64,000 nt of DNA, taken from NCBI GenBank assembly GCA_900110595.1, contig FOEZ01000006.1, positions 1 through 64,000 on the forward strand, in the 5' to 3' direction. The position numbers and the translations under genes were made by a program. The stretch is from Arthrobacter sp. OV608 (GTDB lineage Bacteria > Actinomycetota > Actinomycetes > Actinomycetales > Micrococcaceae). Positions 7,905-16,401 of the stretch are shown piece after piece (the first letter of the stretch is position 1; each line of letters begins with the position of its first letter). Under the pieces are notes generated by a model. The model was not told where the DNA came from and searched no databases. It was given only the letters and a program-made list of their open reading frames with translations.

Positions 7905-9200
7905 TCATGCTGCCTTGACCAGGGGGAGCTCCTCCCAGTGCGTGGTGTACCGGGGTGAGCGCATCCCGCGTTTCATGGTCCAGTCCGGTCCGCCGCGGAT
8001 CCCGGCATGGCCCAGGCCAATGGATCCGCGGCCGTAGCGTCTGGTGATGTCCTCCAGCAGCGGGCCGATGTGGCGTTCCTCGTGCGGGTTCTCGAACAGT
8101 TCCAGCGGCTTCTGGTTGCCGCTGGGCCGCAGGTCCGTGACCATAATGCCCGCCCGGGCGTACCTGGTGCCTTCGACGATGGCGGGCAGCAGCGCATGGG
8201 CTGCCTTGGTGAGGATGACAGGGTCCGCCGTCGGCATGGGAAGCGGAACGCAGACGGACGGAAACGCCGCCTGCCGGGCGTTGAAGTGCGATGTCCCGGC
8301 GAAGGCGGTGAGGAGTTTCGCCTGCAGGTTGTGCTTGGCCAGCCGCCCGCTGGCCATCTGGGCGTAGACGCTGAGGACCTGCCGCACGTCCTGGGCCGTG
8401 GTGATTGGGGTGGAGAAGGAGCGGGAGAAGATCAGTTGGTCACGCCCGATCCGCGCCTCTTCCATGGGGATGCACGGTGTGCCCTGCAGCTCCAGGACCG
8501 TGCGCATCATCACCACGGAGAAGCGTTCGCGGATCCTGACGGGGTCCGCGCGCTTGAGGTCCAGGATGGACTGGATCCCCATGGCGTTCAGGCGTTTGGT
8601 GATCCTTGTTGCCACGCCCCAGATTTCGATGACCGGAAGCCGGGCCATCAGGGCCTCCTGCTGATCGGGCGGCACTGAGTCCCAGCGGCAGACACCGCCG
8701 AACGCCGGGTTGTGCTTGGCCCACTTGTTGGCGAGCTTGGCCAGCGTCTTGGTGCGGGCGATGCCCACGCAGACGGGCACTCCGACGTTCCGCGCCACGA
8801 CAGCCTTGATGGTCCGGCCGAGGTCCAGCAGGTGTTCCGGGCTGCCTTTGACGCCGAGGAAGGCCTCATCAATGCTGTACACCTCCAGCCAGGCGGAATA
8901 CCGGCCCAGCAGTTCCATGACCCGGGCACTGATGTCCCCGTACAGCTCATAGTTGCTGGATTTCGCGATGAGCCCCCACTCCCTGGCCCGGGGTGCGAGC
9001 TTGAACCAGGGGTCCCCGGTCTGGATGCCCAAGGCCTTCGCCTCCGGCGAGCGGGTGACGGCGCACCCGTCATTGTTGGACAGCACGATCAACGGCTTTC
9101 CCTCCAGCGAAGGGTCAAAGACGCGTTCGGCGCTGGCGTAGAAGCAGTTCACATCGACATGGGCGATCTCGGGCATCTGCCGCATGATGGCCGGCTTCAT
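7905..9200 (-). CDS. umuC: Y-family DNA polymerase V catalytic subunit UmuC
   Basis: 431 aa. Catalytic acids of Y-family polymerases are present: Asp16 in HVDVNCFYASAE and Asp111/Glu112 in YSIDEAFLG. The palm/fingers segment SNNDGCAVTRS and the thumb helix-hairpin-helix (WGVATRITKRLNAMGI) follow, then the little-finger domain and the C-terminal UmuC-type tail that contacts UmuD. The enzyme synthesises DNA across lesions during the SOS response. It starts 9 bases after the umuD stop, behind GAGAAG, so the pair forms an operon under the SOS box at 9655. Confidence 0.93.
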   Translation of the reverse strand: MKPAIMRQMPEIAHVDVNCFYASAERVFDPSLEGKPLIVLSNNDGCAVTRSPEAKALGIQTGDPWFKLAPRAREWGLIAKSSNYELYGDISARVMELLGRYSAWLEVYSIDEAFLGVKGSPEHLLDLGRTIKAVVARNVGVPVCVGIARTKTLAKLANKWAKHNPAFGGVCRWDSVPPDQQEALMARLPVIEIWGVATRITKRLNAMGIQSILDLKRADPVRIRERFSVVMMRTVLELQGTPCIPMEEARIGRDQLIFSRSFSTPITTAQDVRQVLSVYAQMASGRLAKHNLQAKLLTAFAGTSHFNARQAAFPSVCVPLPMPTADPVILTKAAHALLPAIVEGTRYARAGIMVTDLRPSGNQKPLELFENPHEERHIGPLLEDITRRYGRGSIGLGHAGIRGGPDWTMKRGMRSPRYTTHWEELPLVKAA

Positions 9201-9209
9201 GGCAACTTC

Positions 9210-9641
9210 TCACACATGGTGCAGGCACCTGGTGGCCACACCCCAGATGGTCAGCTCGCTCAGCGCGGAGACCCTGATGTCCGGGTACTTGGGGTTTTCT
9301 GCCTGCAGCACCACGCCCCCCGGGGTGATCCGCAACCGCTTAATGGTCAGCTCGCCGTCCAGCACTGCGACCACCACCGAGCCGTCCCGGGGCTCGAGGG
9401 CCCGGTTGACGATCAGTTCGTCCCCGTCGCTGATCCCCGCGCGCTCCATGGAGTCCCCGGTCACCCGGACCACGAAGGTGCTGGTGATGTCCTTGATCAG
9501 GTGTGCATTCAGGTCTATCCGGCCATCGAAGTAGTCCTGGGCGGGCGAGGGATAACCCGCTGCCACCGGCACCGGGGACAGCCAGGCCAGGTGCAAAGAG
9601 AGTCCCGCATCTATCACACGGGGACCGATAATAACGCCCAC
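9210..9641 (-). CDS. umuD: UmuD-type S24 self-cleaving accessory protein
   Basis: 143 aa, GTG start. The serine-lysine dyad of the LexA/UmuD (S24) family is visible: Ser64 in VTGDSMERAG and Lys101 in LDGELTIKRL. The likely self-cleavage site is Ala28-Gly29 (VAAGYPSPAQDY), which matches the position of the Cys24-Gly25 bond in E. coli UmuD. RecA-stimulated cleavage would give UmuD', the partner of UmuC in polymerase V. There is no DNA-binding domain, which rules out LexA. First gene of the umuDC operon; a SOS box overlaps its promoter. Confidence 0.92.
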   Translation of the reverse strand: MGVIIGPRVIDAGLSLHLAWLSPVPVAAGYPSPAQDYFDGRIDLNAHLIKDITSTFVVRVTGDSMERAGISDGDELIVNRALEPRDGSVVVAVLDGELTIKRLRITPGGVVLQAENPKYPDIRVSALSELTIWGVATRCLHHV

Positions 9642-9654
9642 AACACACCCTTAT

Positions 9655-9670
9655 TCGAATATATGTTCGA
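9655..9670 (-). promoter_or_regulatory. LexA SOS box of umuDC
   Basis: TCGAATATATGTTCGA matches the Gram-positive/actinobacterial SOS box TCGAAC-N4-GTTCGA with one change. It lies 14 bases upstream of the umuD GTG, where LexA would block transcription. Confidence 0.88.
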
Positions 9671-9713
9671 TACTTTGAGTGTACAGCCGGGGGCGGACAA
9701 TGACGACGGCGCG

Positions 9714-10418
9714 CTACCCGGTCCGCTCCACGGCCGCGAGGATGGCGCGTCCCAGTTCAGCGGGTTTGGTGAACTGGGGCCAGTGCCCGGTGGGGAGGTC
9801 CACGTATTCCACGTCGCGCATCCGGCCCAGCTCGGCCACAAAGGGGTGGCCGGCGTCGATCCACTCCTTCAGCATGGCGGACGGAAACTCGCAGGCGATG
9901 ATGGTGGCCGGAACGTCGTAGCGGCGCTCGTCGTGAAGGTGCTGCTGCTCGTAGGCCACCCCCTTCGGCTGCGGGATGGCCCGGGCCCGGAAGGCCTCGC
10001 GGAGCCCGGTGTCGAGGTCCACCAGGTCCGCGTCCTCGAACTCCTCCCACGGCGGCAGCGGAACGTCGTCGCCGTCGGCTGCCAGTTCGTCGTTGATGAC
10101 GCCCCCTTCGCCCAGGGGTCCGCTGTCCACATAGATGGCGCGTTCCACCCGGTTCGGCCGCGCATCCAGGGCGCCATGGATGATGGCGCCTCCCCCCGAA
10201 TGCCCAACGAGCACAACCCTGCCTTCCAGGGAGTCGATGGCGGCAACCACGGCGTCGATATGATCCCGCAGCCCGATCCCGGCCCGGTCGGCGTCAACCG
10301 ACTCCAGGCCGGGAAGGGTGAGCGGATGCGTCCTATGGCCGGCGGCGTCCAGCGTGGGCGTCACCTCCGCCCAGGAGGAGGCGTCCAACCAGAAACCGGG
10401 AACCAGGATGATGTCCAT
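9714..10418 (-). CDS. Alpha/beta hydrolase
   Basis: 234 aa, a compact alpha/beta-hydrolase without signal peptide. The nucleophile elbow is GHSGGG with Ser74, the catalytic His is His212 in PTGHWPQF, and the oxyanion region is LVPGFWLD near the N-terminus. The short cap and the motif IYVDSGPL resemble the salicylate-esterase/RsbQ-like branch often annotated simply as alpha/beta hydrolase. Substrate unknown. It is on the same strand as rsgA and follows it by 42 bases, so read-through from rsgA is possible. Confidence 0.85.
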   Translation of the reverse strand: MDIILVPGFWLDASSWAEVTPTLDAAGHRTHPLTLPGLESVDADRAGIGLRDHIDAVVAAIDSLEGRVVLVGHSGGGAIIHGALDARPNRVERAIYVDSGPLGEGGVINDELAADGDDVPLPPWEEFEDADLVDLDTGLREAFRARAIPQPKGVAYEQQHLHDERRYDVPATIIACEFPSAMLKEWIDAGHPFVAELGRMRDVEYVDLPTGHWPQFTKPAELGRAILAAVERTG

Positions 10419-10460
10419 GACGGCACCCTACTAGCCGGGACGGACAAACAGAATGTGCGC

Positions 10461-11573
10461 TCAGCGACGCTTCCCCGCCCTTCCTTTGGTTCCGGAGCCT
10501 TCCTTCCTTTCCGCCGTCTCGCGCTCCGCCCACCGCTGGGACTTCCCGGCGGACACCACCTTCTGGTGCCACTCCCGTTGGTAAGCCCGCTGGGCGGCGG
10601 CATCGCTCCGTCGGGCCAGGGCGGCCAGTTCGCGCTGCAGCTTCAGGTAGTTGTGCCAGCGGCGCTCCTCCAGCGCGCCGCCGGCAATGGCTTCCTGCAC
10701 GGCGCACCCCGGCTCGCCCTGGTGGGCGCAGTCCGAGAACCTGCACCGGGCTGCGAGCACCTCCACGTCGCCGAACATCTCACCAATGCCGTCCTCGGCG
10801 TCGAACAGTCCAAAGCCCCGCACGCCGGGGGTGTCCATCAGGACTGTCCCGTTGGGAAGCGGCACCAATTCACGCGACGTGGTGGTGTGCTTGCCCTTGA
10901 AGTCCCCGGCCCGCACCTCCCCGGTGTCCTGGACGTCCCGCCCCACCAGGGCATTGATCAGCGTTGACTTGCCGGCACCGGACGGGCCCAGCAGGACGAT
11001 GGTGCCGCCCGCCGGAATGTGCGCCAGGAGTTCGTCGATGCCGTCACCGTTCTCCGCGGAGGTGGTGACCACGTCCACGCCCGCCGCCTGCAGGATGACT
11101 TTGCCGACGACGTCGTCCGCCACCGCGGCGAGGTCCGCCTTGGTGATGATCACCAGCGGAGTGGCCCCCGAGTCCCAGGCGGCAACAAGGGTGCGCTCCA
11201 GCCGGTTGTGCGTGAGGGGCCGGTCCACCGGCACCACCACGCCCACCATGTCCATGTTGGCGGCCAGGACCTGCGCGGCGGAGGAGTCCTCGAAGGCGCG
11301 CTTGCGGCTGAGTTCCGAGCGGCGGGGAAGGACGCCAAGGATCTGGCGCTCGCCGCCCCGGTTGGGGCCTATCCATACCCAGTCGCCGGTGACTGCGGTT
11401 TCACCGGTCAGGGGGTAGGGCAGGTGCAGGAGGTCTGCGCCCACTGCCACGAGCAGCAGGTTGCGGTCCACGCGGACCACCCGGCCGCGCTCGCTGGCAT
11501 GTGCGAGGGGATGGTTGTCGAAATGTTGGGCGACGGCGGGGGTGTAGCCGTAGAGGAACGGGCTGTTGTTCAC
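10461..11573 (-). CDS. rsgA: Ribosome small subunit-dependent GTPase A
   Basis: 370 aa. An N-terminal OB-fold (about 30-90) is followed by the circularly permuted GTPase: G4-type ITKADL at about 143-148, G5-type TSAENGDGID, Walker A GPSGAGKST at 196-204 and G3 DTPG at 247-250. The zinc site is Cys277, Cys282, His284 and Cys290 (CRFSDCAHQGEPGC). RsgA helps late maturation of the 30S subunit. The Lys/Arg-rich tail would contact rRNA. A 26-codon ORF with a strong ribosome-binding site ends 68 bases upstream and may act as a leader. Confidence 0.92.
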   Translation of the reverse strand: MNNSPFLYGYTPAVAQHFDNHPLAHASERGRVVRVDRNLLLVAVGADLLHLPYPLTGETAVTGDWVWIGPNRGGERQILGVLPRRSELSRKRAFEDSSAAQVLAANMDMVGVVVPVDRPLTHNRLERTLVAAWDSGATPLVIITKADLAAVADDVVGKVILQAAGVDVVTTSAENGDGIDELLAHIPAGGTIVLLGPSGAGKSTLINALVGRDVQDTGEVRAGDFKGKHTTTSRELVPLPNGTVLMDTPGVRGFGLFDAEDGIGEMFGDVEVLAARCRFSDCAHQGEPGCAVQEAIAGGALEERRWHNYLKLQRELAALARRSDAAAQRAYQREWHQKVVSAGKSQRWAERETAERKEGSGTKGRAGKRR

Positions 11574-11641
11574 TGTGATACCTCGGGGTATGCCCCCTGC
11601 GCACCGGCCGCTGACGGCCTTGGCGTTCGGCGCTCCGCTGG

Positions 11642-11722
11642 TCAGGCGGCGAAGGTGCGGTGCAGGGGAAGGGTTTGGATGAAGGGTGCGGAGCGCTCGG
11701 GGCGAGCGACAGTGACAGTCAT
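11642..11722 (-). CDS. Possible 26-aa leader peptide upstream of rsgA
   Basis: A 26-codon ORF (MTVTVARPERSAPFI...HRTFAA) starts with ATG at 11720-11722, 8-10 bases after a good GGAGGT ribosome-binding site within GAGGGAGGTG. It is on the rsgA strand and ends 68 bases before the rsgA start. It has no hydrophobic core and no Cys; it is basic and Pro/Thr-rich. A strong ribosome-binding site before so short a frame in an untranslated region suggests a real small gene or an upstream ORF that tunes rsgA expression. No function is known. Confidence 0.45.
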   Translation of the reverse strand: MTVTVARPERSAPFIQTLPLHRTFAA

Positions 11723-11811
11723 CAAAAACACCTCCCTCTCCAGCAGCAGGGACCGGTATCCAGTCCGGCTCTTACTGTAGCTGCGGCTGGCTGGATCCGC
11801 CACAGGGGTCG

Positions 11812-12048
11812 TTAGCGCTGCAGCTCCAGCGCCCGCCGCTGCCGCGCCGAGATGCTCGAGACGAAGCCGCAGTTGGTGCACGTGATCCGGTAGGAGCGTG
11901 AGGTGGTGAACACCGGGATGAAGAACAGCGTGAACTTGGTGGCCCGTTCCTCCAGGTGATGGTGCACAAAGGATCCGCAGTTCCGGCACGTTGCGGGCTT
12001 GCCGGGCAGGGCTTTCAGTACTGTCTTGAAACCGAAGAGAAGGAGCAC
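11812..12048 (-). CDS. Zinc-ribbon domain protein
   Basis: 78 aa, GTG start with AAAGG upstream. It contains two CxxC knuckles, CRNCG at about 21-25 and CTNCGF at about 57-62, which form a rubredoxin-like zinc ribbon (zinc_ribbon_15-type small proteins of actinobacteria). Between them lies a hydrophobic strand FTLFFIPVF. The C-terminal tail is basic (SARQRRALELQR). Such small proteins are widespread in Arthrobacter and Streptomyces and have no assigned role. First gene on the strand leading into the 26-codon ORF and rsgA. Confidence 0.8.
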   Translation of the reverse strand: MLLLFGFKTVLKALPGKPATCRNCGSFVHHHLEERATKFTLFFIPVFTTSRSYRITCTNCGFVSSISARQRRALELQR

Positions 12049-12192
12049 GGTTCTGCCTTTCGGGATGGTCCTGCGGGCTATTAGACAACTTTAGGCCCGG
12101 CGCGTGCGTCAGGGGTTGTCCTGACAGGTTCGCGGGCCGATGCCATACTTGGGGTCGGCACGCTTTTCCGCACTCGGGGGGACTTCGGATAC

Positions 12193-13344
12193 ATGGTTCT
12201 GGATACCGCGACCCTGAGAATCGCGTTTGGCCTGATGGCCCTGGTTTTGGTGTTCCTCTTCTACTTCTCCGCGTACCGGATCACGCGCTCGCCGTACAGC
12301 GGCTGGTGGTGCCTTGCCCTGATCTTCTTCCTCACCGGATCCGCATGCTTCCTGCTGGACGGCACCCCGCATCAGGTCTGGGCCAACCCGGTGGGAAACG
12401 TCCTGCTGGTCCACGGTGGCGTGGCGGTCTGGGCAGGCGCACGCTCGCTGCGCACGGTCCCGCCCATCAAATGGGCTTTCACCGGCATTCCGCTGGTCAC
12501 GCTGGTTGCCTCCGTCCTGGACAATCCCGCCACCAACACCTGGTCCGGCGGCCCTGTGTTCCTGGGCGCCATGTGCCTCACCATCGGGCTTGCATCCCGC
12601 GAGCTGTGGCGCCTGGAGCCGGGATATTCGCGCGTCCGGATTCCCATGGCCGTGGCGGCAGGCGGCCTCGCGGTCTTCTATTTCCTGCGCTGGCTGGCTT
12701 TCCTGGTGGAGGGGCAGAACGGCCCGACTTTCGTTACGGTCTTCGGATCCGCCGTTACCACCATGGTGACCATGGTGCTGCTGGTGGTGGTCTCCTTCAG
12801 CATGGCCGCGCTCAGCAGCGAACAGCAGACCAGGGCACTGCGCGTGGTGGCCACCCGTGACGACCTCACCGGGCTCCTCAACCGGAAGGCTTTCCTGGAC
12901 CTGGCGGCCGAGCAGTTGGCGGACCGCAGCACCACGCGCGGCTCCGGCACCCTGATCCTGGCCGACCTGGACCATTTCAAGTCCGTCAACGACACCTACG
13001 GCCATGCCGCCGGGGACCTGGCCCTGCAGTCCTTTGCCAATGCCTGCACCGACACCGTGCGGTCCACCGACCTGGTGGGGCGGTACGGGGGCGAAGAGTT
13101 TGTCCTGTTCCTGCCCGGAACCAATGCTGAGCGGGCCGAAAACATTGCCGAGGAGATCAGCCGGCGCCTGGCCGCGGCCCCCGCAGGGGACGGCATGGAA
13201 ATGCCAACAGCGAGTTACGGGATTTCCACGTACGACGCGGGCACCAGGGATGTGGAGGGCCTGATCGCCGCCGCGGATGCTGCCTTGTACATGGCCAAGT
13301 CACTGGGCAGGAACCGTACGGCCCGCAGCGACAGGATGCGCTAG
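12193..13344 (+). CDS. Membrane diguanylate cyclase (GGDEF)
   Basis: 383 aa. The first about 205 residues contain six predicted membrane helices in a MASE-like sensor with no recognised ligand motif. The GGDEF domain covers about 215-380: DDLTGLLNRKAF, metal site LADLDHFKSVND and active-site GGEEF at 299-303. The allosteric I-site RxxD is intact (Arg290 and Asp293, five residues before GGEEF), so the enzyme is probably active and product-inhibited. It makes cyclic di-GMP from two GTP. There is no EAL domain. It appears monocistronic. Confidence 0.9.
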   Translation: MVLDTATLRIAFGLMALVLVFLFYFSAYRITRSPYSGWWCLALIFFLTGSACFLLDGTPHQVWANPVGNVLLVHGGVAVWAGARSLRTVPPIKWAFTGIPLVTLVASVLDNPATNTWSGGPVFLGAMCLTIGLASRELWRLEPGYSRVRIPMAVAAGGLAVFYFLRWLAFLVEGQNGPTFVTVFGSAVTTMVTMVLLVVVSFSMAALSSEQQTRALRVVATRDDLTGLLNRKAFLDLAAEQLADRSTTRGSGTLILADLDHFKSVNDTYGHAAGDLALQSFANACTDTVRSTDLVGRYGGEEFVLFLPGTNAERAENIAEEISRRLAAAPAGDGMEMPTASYGISTYDAGTRDVEGLIAAADAALYMAKSLGRNRTARSDRMR

Positions 13345-13381
13345 CACTGCGGACCGGCGGCGGTGCCTTGGAAGGCCGGAG

Positions 13382-14491
13382 TCAGGCCGGTTCCCCTGCG
13401 AGTTGTCCGAGTTTTGGTGCTGCCGCGGCAGCACGGACCGTACCAACCGACCCGCGCCGGACCAGCGTTGCCGTGAACTGCGCCGGTGCGGCCCGGGGGA
13501 GCCCTTCCATCTGCCGGATGAGGGCCTTCGCGGCGGCTGCCCCCATGTTGTACACCGGTTGGGCGATCACGGTCAGAGGCGGGCTGGTGAGCCGTGTCCA
13601 CGGAAAGTCGTCATACATGAGGAACGAAACGTCGGCCGGAATGGACAGTCCCAGCTCCTGGATCGCTTCCACGACGCTCAGGGCGATCAGGCCATCGGAC
13701 GCCACCACCGCAGTTGCCTGCTCCGGACCCCGGAGAACCTCCCGGGTGATGCTGCGGATGGAGTCGGCGTCGCCGGCATTCAACCGGACCAGATCCTCCG
13801 GGAAGGGCAGCCCGTCCGCCAGGAATGCCTGCCGCATGCCCTCAAGGCGGTCCGCGATCTGCGACGAATCCAGCACCGTGTCCGCCCGATAGGGAGCGTC
13901 GGTCCTCAGCGTTGAAATGAACGCGATCCTCCGGTGGCCGGCACCGAGCAGATATTGCGTGGCCTGCAGGGAAATCTTCGCCATGTCCACGGCAACCGTC
14001 TCAACGTCCAGGGTGCCGCCGCTGCGGTCAAGGAAGACCAGGGGGCGGCCGGATTGGTGGACCTGCCGGAGGTGTTCGGTGTCCACTGACGATGCCGGCG
14101 CGACGATCAGGCCATCCACCCGCTTGTCCAGCAGGACCCGCACCGCCTCCACTTCGGCTGCCCGGTCCTCATCGGTATTCACCAGGATGACGTTGTAGCC
14201 CGCTTTCTTCGCCGCATCCGTAATGCCCCGGGTAGCCAGGCCGAAGTGCGGGTTTTCAATGTCACCCACCACTACGCCAATAGTGTGCGATTTGCCCGTA
14301 TTCATGCTGCGGGCGAGTTCGTTGGGGCGGTAGGAAAGAGCCTCCGCCGCGGCGAGGACCCGTTCCCGGACATCATCGCTGACGGCTCCGTAATTTCCCA
14401 AAGCGCGTGCGGCCTGCGCTTTGGAGACCTGGGCCGCCTTGGCGACGTCGGCAACTGTTACGTCCCGCCGTCGTGCTCCTTCACCGTTCAT
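13382..14491 (-). CDS. LacI family transcriptional regulator
   Basis: 369 aa from the ATG at 14489-14491, preferred over a GTG two codons upstream because GAAAGG then has correct spacing. The N-terminal LacI helix-turn-helix reads VTVADVAKAAQVSKAQAARALGN with the hinge helix SYRPNELARSMN; residues about 65-340 are a periplasmic-binding-protein-like effector domain (HTIGVVVGDIENPHFG). The recognition helix SKAQAARAL differs from the usual SxxTVSRAL, which may explain the unusual operator. It is divergent from the ABC/Gfo/DAO operon and most likely represses it until a substrate-derived ligand binds. Confidence 0.9.
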   Translation of the reverse strand: MNGEGARRRDVTVADVAKAAQVSKAQAARALGNYGAVSDDVRERVLAAAEALSYRPNELARSMNTGKSHTIGVVVGDIENPHFGLATRGITDAAKKAGYNVILVNTDEDRAAEVEAVRVLLDKRVDGLIVAPASSVDTEHLRQVHQSGRPLVFLDRSGGTLDVETVAVDMAKISLQATQYLLGAGHRRIAFISTLRTDAPYRADTVLDSSQIADRLEGMRQAFLADGLPFPEDLVRLNAGDADSIRSITREVLRGPEQATAVVASDGLIALSVVEAIQELGLSIPADVSFLMYDDFPWTRLTSPPLTVIAQPVYNMGAAAAKALIRQMEGLPRAAPAQFTATLVRRGSVGTVRAAAAAPKLGQLAGEPA

Positions 14492-14554
14492 CTTCACCTT
14501 TCGAAGGGCTGTTGACGGCCCCTGTGACTTCGGCTACATTTCTATCCATCGATG

Positions 14555-14593
14555 TGAGTCCGGTCTCAATCCTAAGCGGTGAGACCGGACTCA
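14555..14593. promoter_or_regulatory. Twin LacI-family operators
   Basis: TGAGTCCGGTCTCA (14555-14568) and its exact reverse complement TGAGACCGGACTCA (14580-14593) are separated by 11 bases, with centres 25 bp apart. Each is itself a near-palindrome around CCGG, the pattern of LacI-family sites. They lie in the spacer between the LacI gene and the ABC operon and can serve both promoters. Confidence 0.8.
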
Positions 14594-14663
14594 ACAAGAA
14601 CATCGGCGACTTTCTTCGGCGGCCCTGACAGCACCGCCTTCCCACCAACGATTGGACAACGCT

Positions 14664-15521
14664 GTGAAGAAAATGACATTCCGGCCGGCCGGCATTGCCG
14701 CGGCAGCACTGGCCGCCGTCCTGGCGCTCTCCGGCTGCGGCTCGACCTCGGCGGCCTCCACCACGGAAAACAATCCGTATGGACTCATCCAGCCGGGCAC
14801 CATCAGGGTGGCGAGCCTGGGCGATTCAAAGCCGTACACCTTCGCTGACGGCTCGGGCAATTTCACCGGCTTCGACGTGGAGCTTTTCAAGGACGTGGCC
14901 CACCGCGCCGGCGTAGACAACGTGGTCTTCACCGGCCAGGACTTCTCCGGCCTCCTTGCAGCAGTCGCCAACGGGCAGTTCGACGCCGGCGTGGCCGCGA
15001 TCGGCATCACGGACAAGCGCAAGGAAACGGTGGACTTCTCCGACGGTTACCTCGCCGGCTACCTGACGGTCATCACCACCAAGACATCAGGCATCACCAG
15101 CGCTGACGGCCTGGCCGGGAAACGCCTCGGCGTAGTCCAGGGCACCCTCCAGGAGGCATTTGCGGTGAAGAACTTCACCTCGGCCAGCCTGGTGCGCTTC
15201 CCGGACAACAACACCGCTGTTGCAGCCCTGAACAGCGGAACGGTGGACGCCCACTTCCTGGATTACGAGGCTGCAAAGGCCTACCAGGAACAGCACGGCC
15301 TGGTCAGCGCCGCGGACATCCCGTCCTTCGACGCGCCCGCCGGCTTCGCCGTCGCGAAGGGCAAGCCGGCATTCAAGGAGGCCCTGAACAAGGGCCTGGC
15401 CGCGGCCATGGAAGACGGCACCTGGAAAAAGCTCTACCAGAAGTGGTTCCCGGGCTCCCCGATGCCCGAACAGTACCTGCCCAAGGCTGAACAGGCCGCT
15501 TCGCCGACGCCGGGCAAGTAG
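14664..15521 (+). CDS. ABC transporter substrate-binding lipoprotein (polar amino acid type)
   Basis: 285 aa from GTG at 14664; a TTG four codons earlier and an ATG at 14673 are alternatives, and no strong ribosome-binding site decides. The lipoprotein signal ends in LSGC. The mature protein is an SBP_bac_3 fold: [36 protein letters not shown], and the typical [16 protein letters not shown] and [10 protein letters not shown] segments. The family binds polar amino acids, opines and similar small solutes outside the cell. It heads an operon with permease, ATPase and two oxidoreductases. Two hairpins follow the gene. Confidence 0.88.
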   Translation: MKKMTFRPAGIAAAALAAVLALSGCGSTSAASTTENNPYGLIQPGTIRVASLGDSKPYTFADGSGNFTGFDVELFKDVAHRAGVDNVVFTGQDFSGLLAAVANGQFDAGVAAIGITDKRKETVDFSDGYLAGYLTVITTKTSGITSADGLAGKRLGVVQGTLQEAFAVKNFTSASLVRFPDNNTAVAALNSGTVDAHFLDYEAAKAYQEQHGLVSAADIPSFDAPAGFAVAKGKPAFKEALNKGLAAAMEDGTWKKLYQKWFPGSPMPEQYLPKAEQAASPTPGK

Positions 15522-15580
15522 GCCCGCAAGCGGGCCTCCATCCACCTGACCGGGCGGGCAGCCGCACGCTGCCTGCCCGG
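15520..15580 (+). other. Intercistronic hairpins after the binding-protein gene
   Basis: Two stem-loops lie between the binding-protein and permease genes: an 8-bp perfect stem at 15520-15527/15530-15537 and a 13-bp stem with one G-T pair at 15550-15562/15568-15580. No T tract follows, so they are more likely to protect the upstream message or reduce read-through than to end transcription. That would give an excess of binding protein. Confidence 0.55.
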
Positions 15581-15612
15581 CACCTCCCTAATATCTACGT
15601 CTGAGAGCAACC

Positions 15613-16401
15613 ATGGACTGGTTCAACACCATCATCCGTACCTTCTTCGACTTCGGCGCTATGGCCGAGGTCCTGCCCCAACTCCTGACGGTTGGCCTGC
15701 TGAACACGCTGATCATTTCCATTGCCGCCACCGTCCTTGGCACCGTGCTGGGCATGGTGGTGGCCGTCATGGGCATCTCACCGTCCAAATGGCTGCGGGT
15801 TCCGGCCAGGATCTACACAGACCTGTTCCGCGGCCTGCCCGCCATCCTCACCATCCTGCTGATAGGACAGGGCTTCGCCCGGCTCAGCCAGTCGGTCTTT
15901 GGGCCCTCGCCCTACCCCCTGGGCATCATCGCACTGAGCCTGATCGCCAGCGCCTACATCGGCGAGATCTTCCGCGCCGGCATCCTCAGCGTGGACAAGG
16001 GCCAGGGAGAGGCCTGCCGCGCCCTGGGCATGAGCTACGCCAAGTCCATGGCGCTGGTTGTGGTGCCCCAGGGCGTCCGCCGGGTGCTTCCGGCCCTGGT
16101 GAACCAGTTCATCGCCATCGTCAAGGATTCCTCCCTGGTGTACTTCCTGGGCCTGCTGGTCAGTGAACGCGAACTCTTCCGGGTGGGACAGGATGCCGCT
16201 GTCCTGTCCGGCAACCTTTCGCCCCTGGTGGCAGCCGGGATCTTCTACCTGGTGATCACCGTTCCACTGACCCACCTCGTGAACCACTTCGACAACAAGT
16301 TCCGGACAGGACGCCGCCGCCCCGCACCGCCCACCAGCGGCCTAAAGGAAGTCAAGGAACTCGACGCGGCATCGCCGCTCACCACCGGGAGCAACACATG
16401 A
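15613..16401 (+). CDS. ABC transporter permease (polar amino acid type)
   Basis: 262 aa, HisM/GlnP-type membrane subunit with about five helices. The EAA loop that docks on the ATPase reads GEACRALGMSYAKSMALVVVPQGVRRVLP at about 135-163, and the family phrase YTDLFRGLPAILTILLIGQG is near residue 75-95. Only one permease gene is present, so it probably forms a homodimer. The stop overlaps the ATPase start (ATGA), which implies coupled translation. Confidence 0.9.
   Translation: MDWFNTIIRTFFDFGAMAEVLPQLLTVGLLNTLIISIAATVLGTVLGMVVAVMGISPSKWLRVPARIYTDLFRGLPAILTILLIGQGFARLSQSVFGPSPYPLGIIALSLIASAYIGEIFRAGILSVDKGQGEACRALGMSYAKSMALVVVPQGVRRVLPALVNQFIAIVKDSSLVYFLGLLVSERELFRVGQDAAVLSGNLSPLVAAGIFYLVITVPLTHLVNHFDNKFRTGRRRPAPPTSGLKEVKELDAASPLTTGSNT

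Noticed and set aside
8712..10967. A 751-codon plus-strand frame across umuC, umuD and the hydrolase gene
   Set aside because: Spans several real genes on the other strand, including the SOS promoter; no domain.
11642..12088. A 148-codon minus-strand frame upstream of rsgA as a full gene
   Set aside because: It overlaps the zinc-ribbon gene in another frame and has no similarity; only its last 26 codons, behind a good ribosome-binding site, are kept as a candidate.
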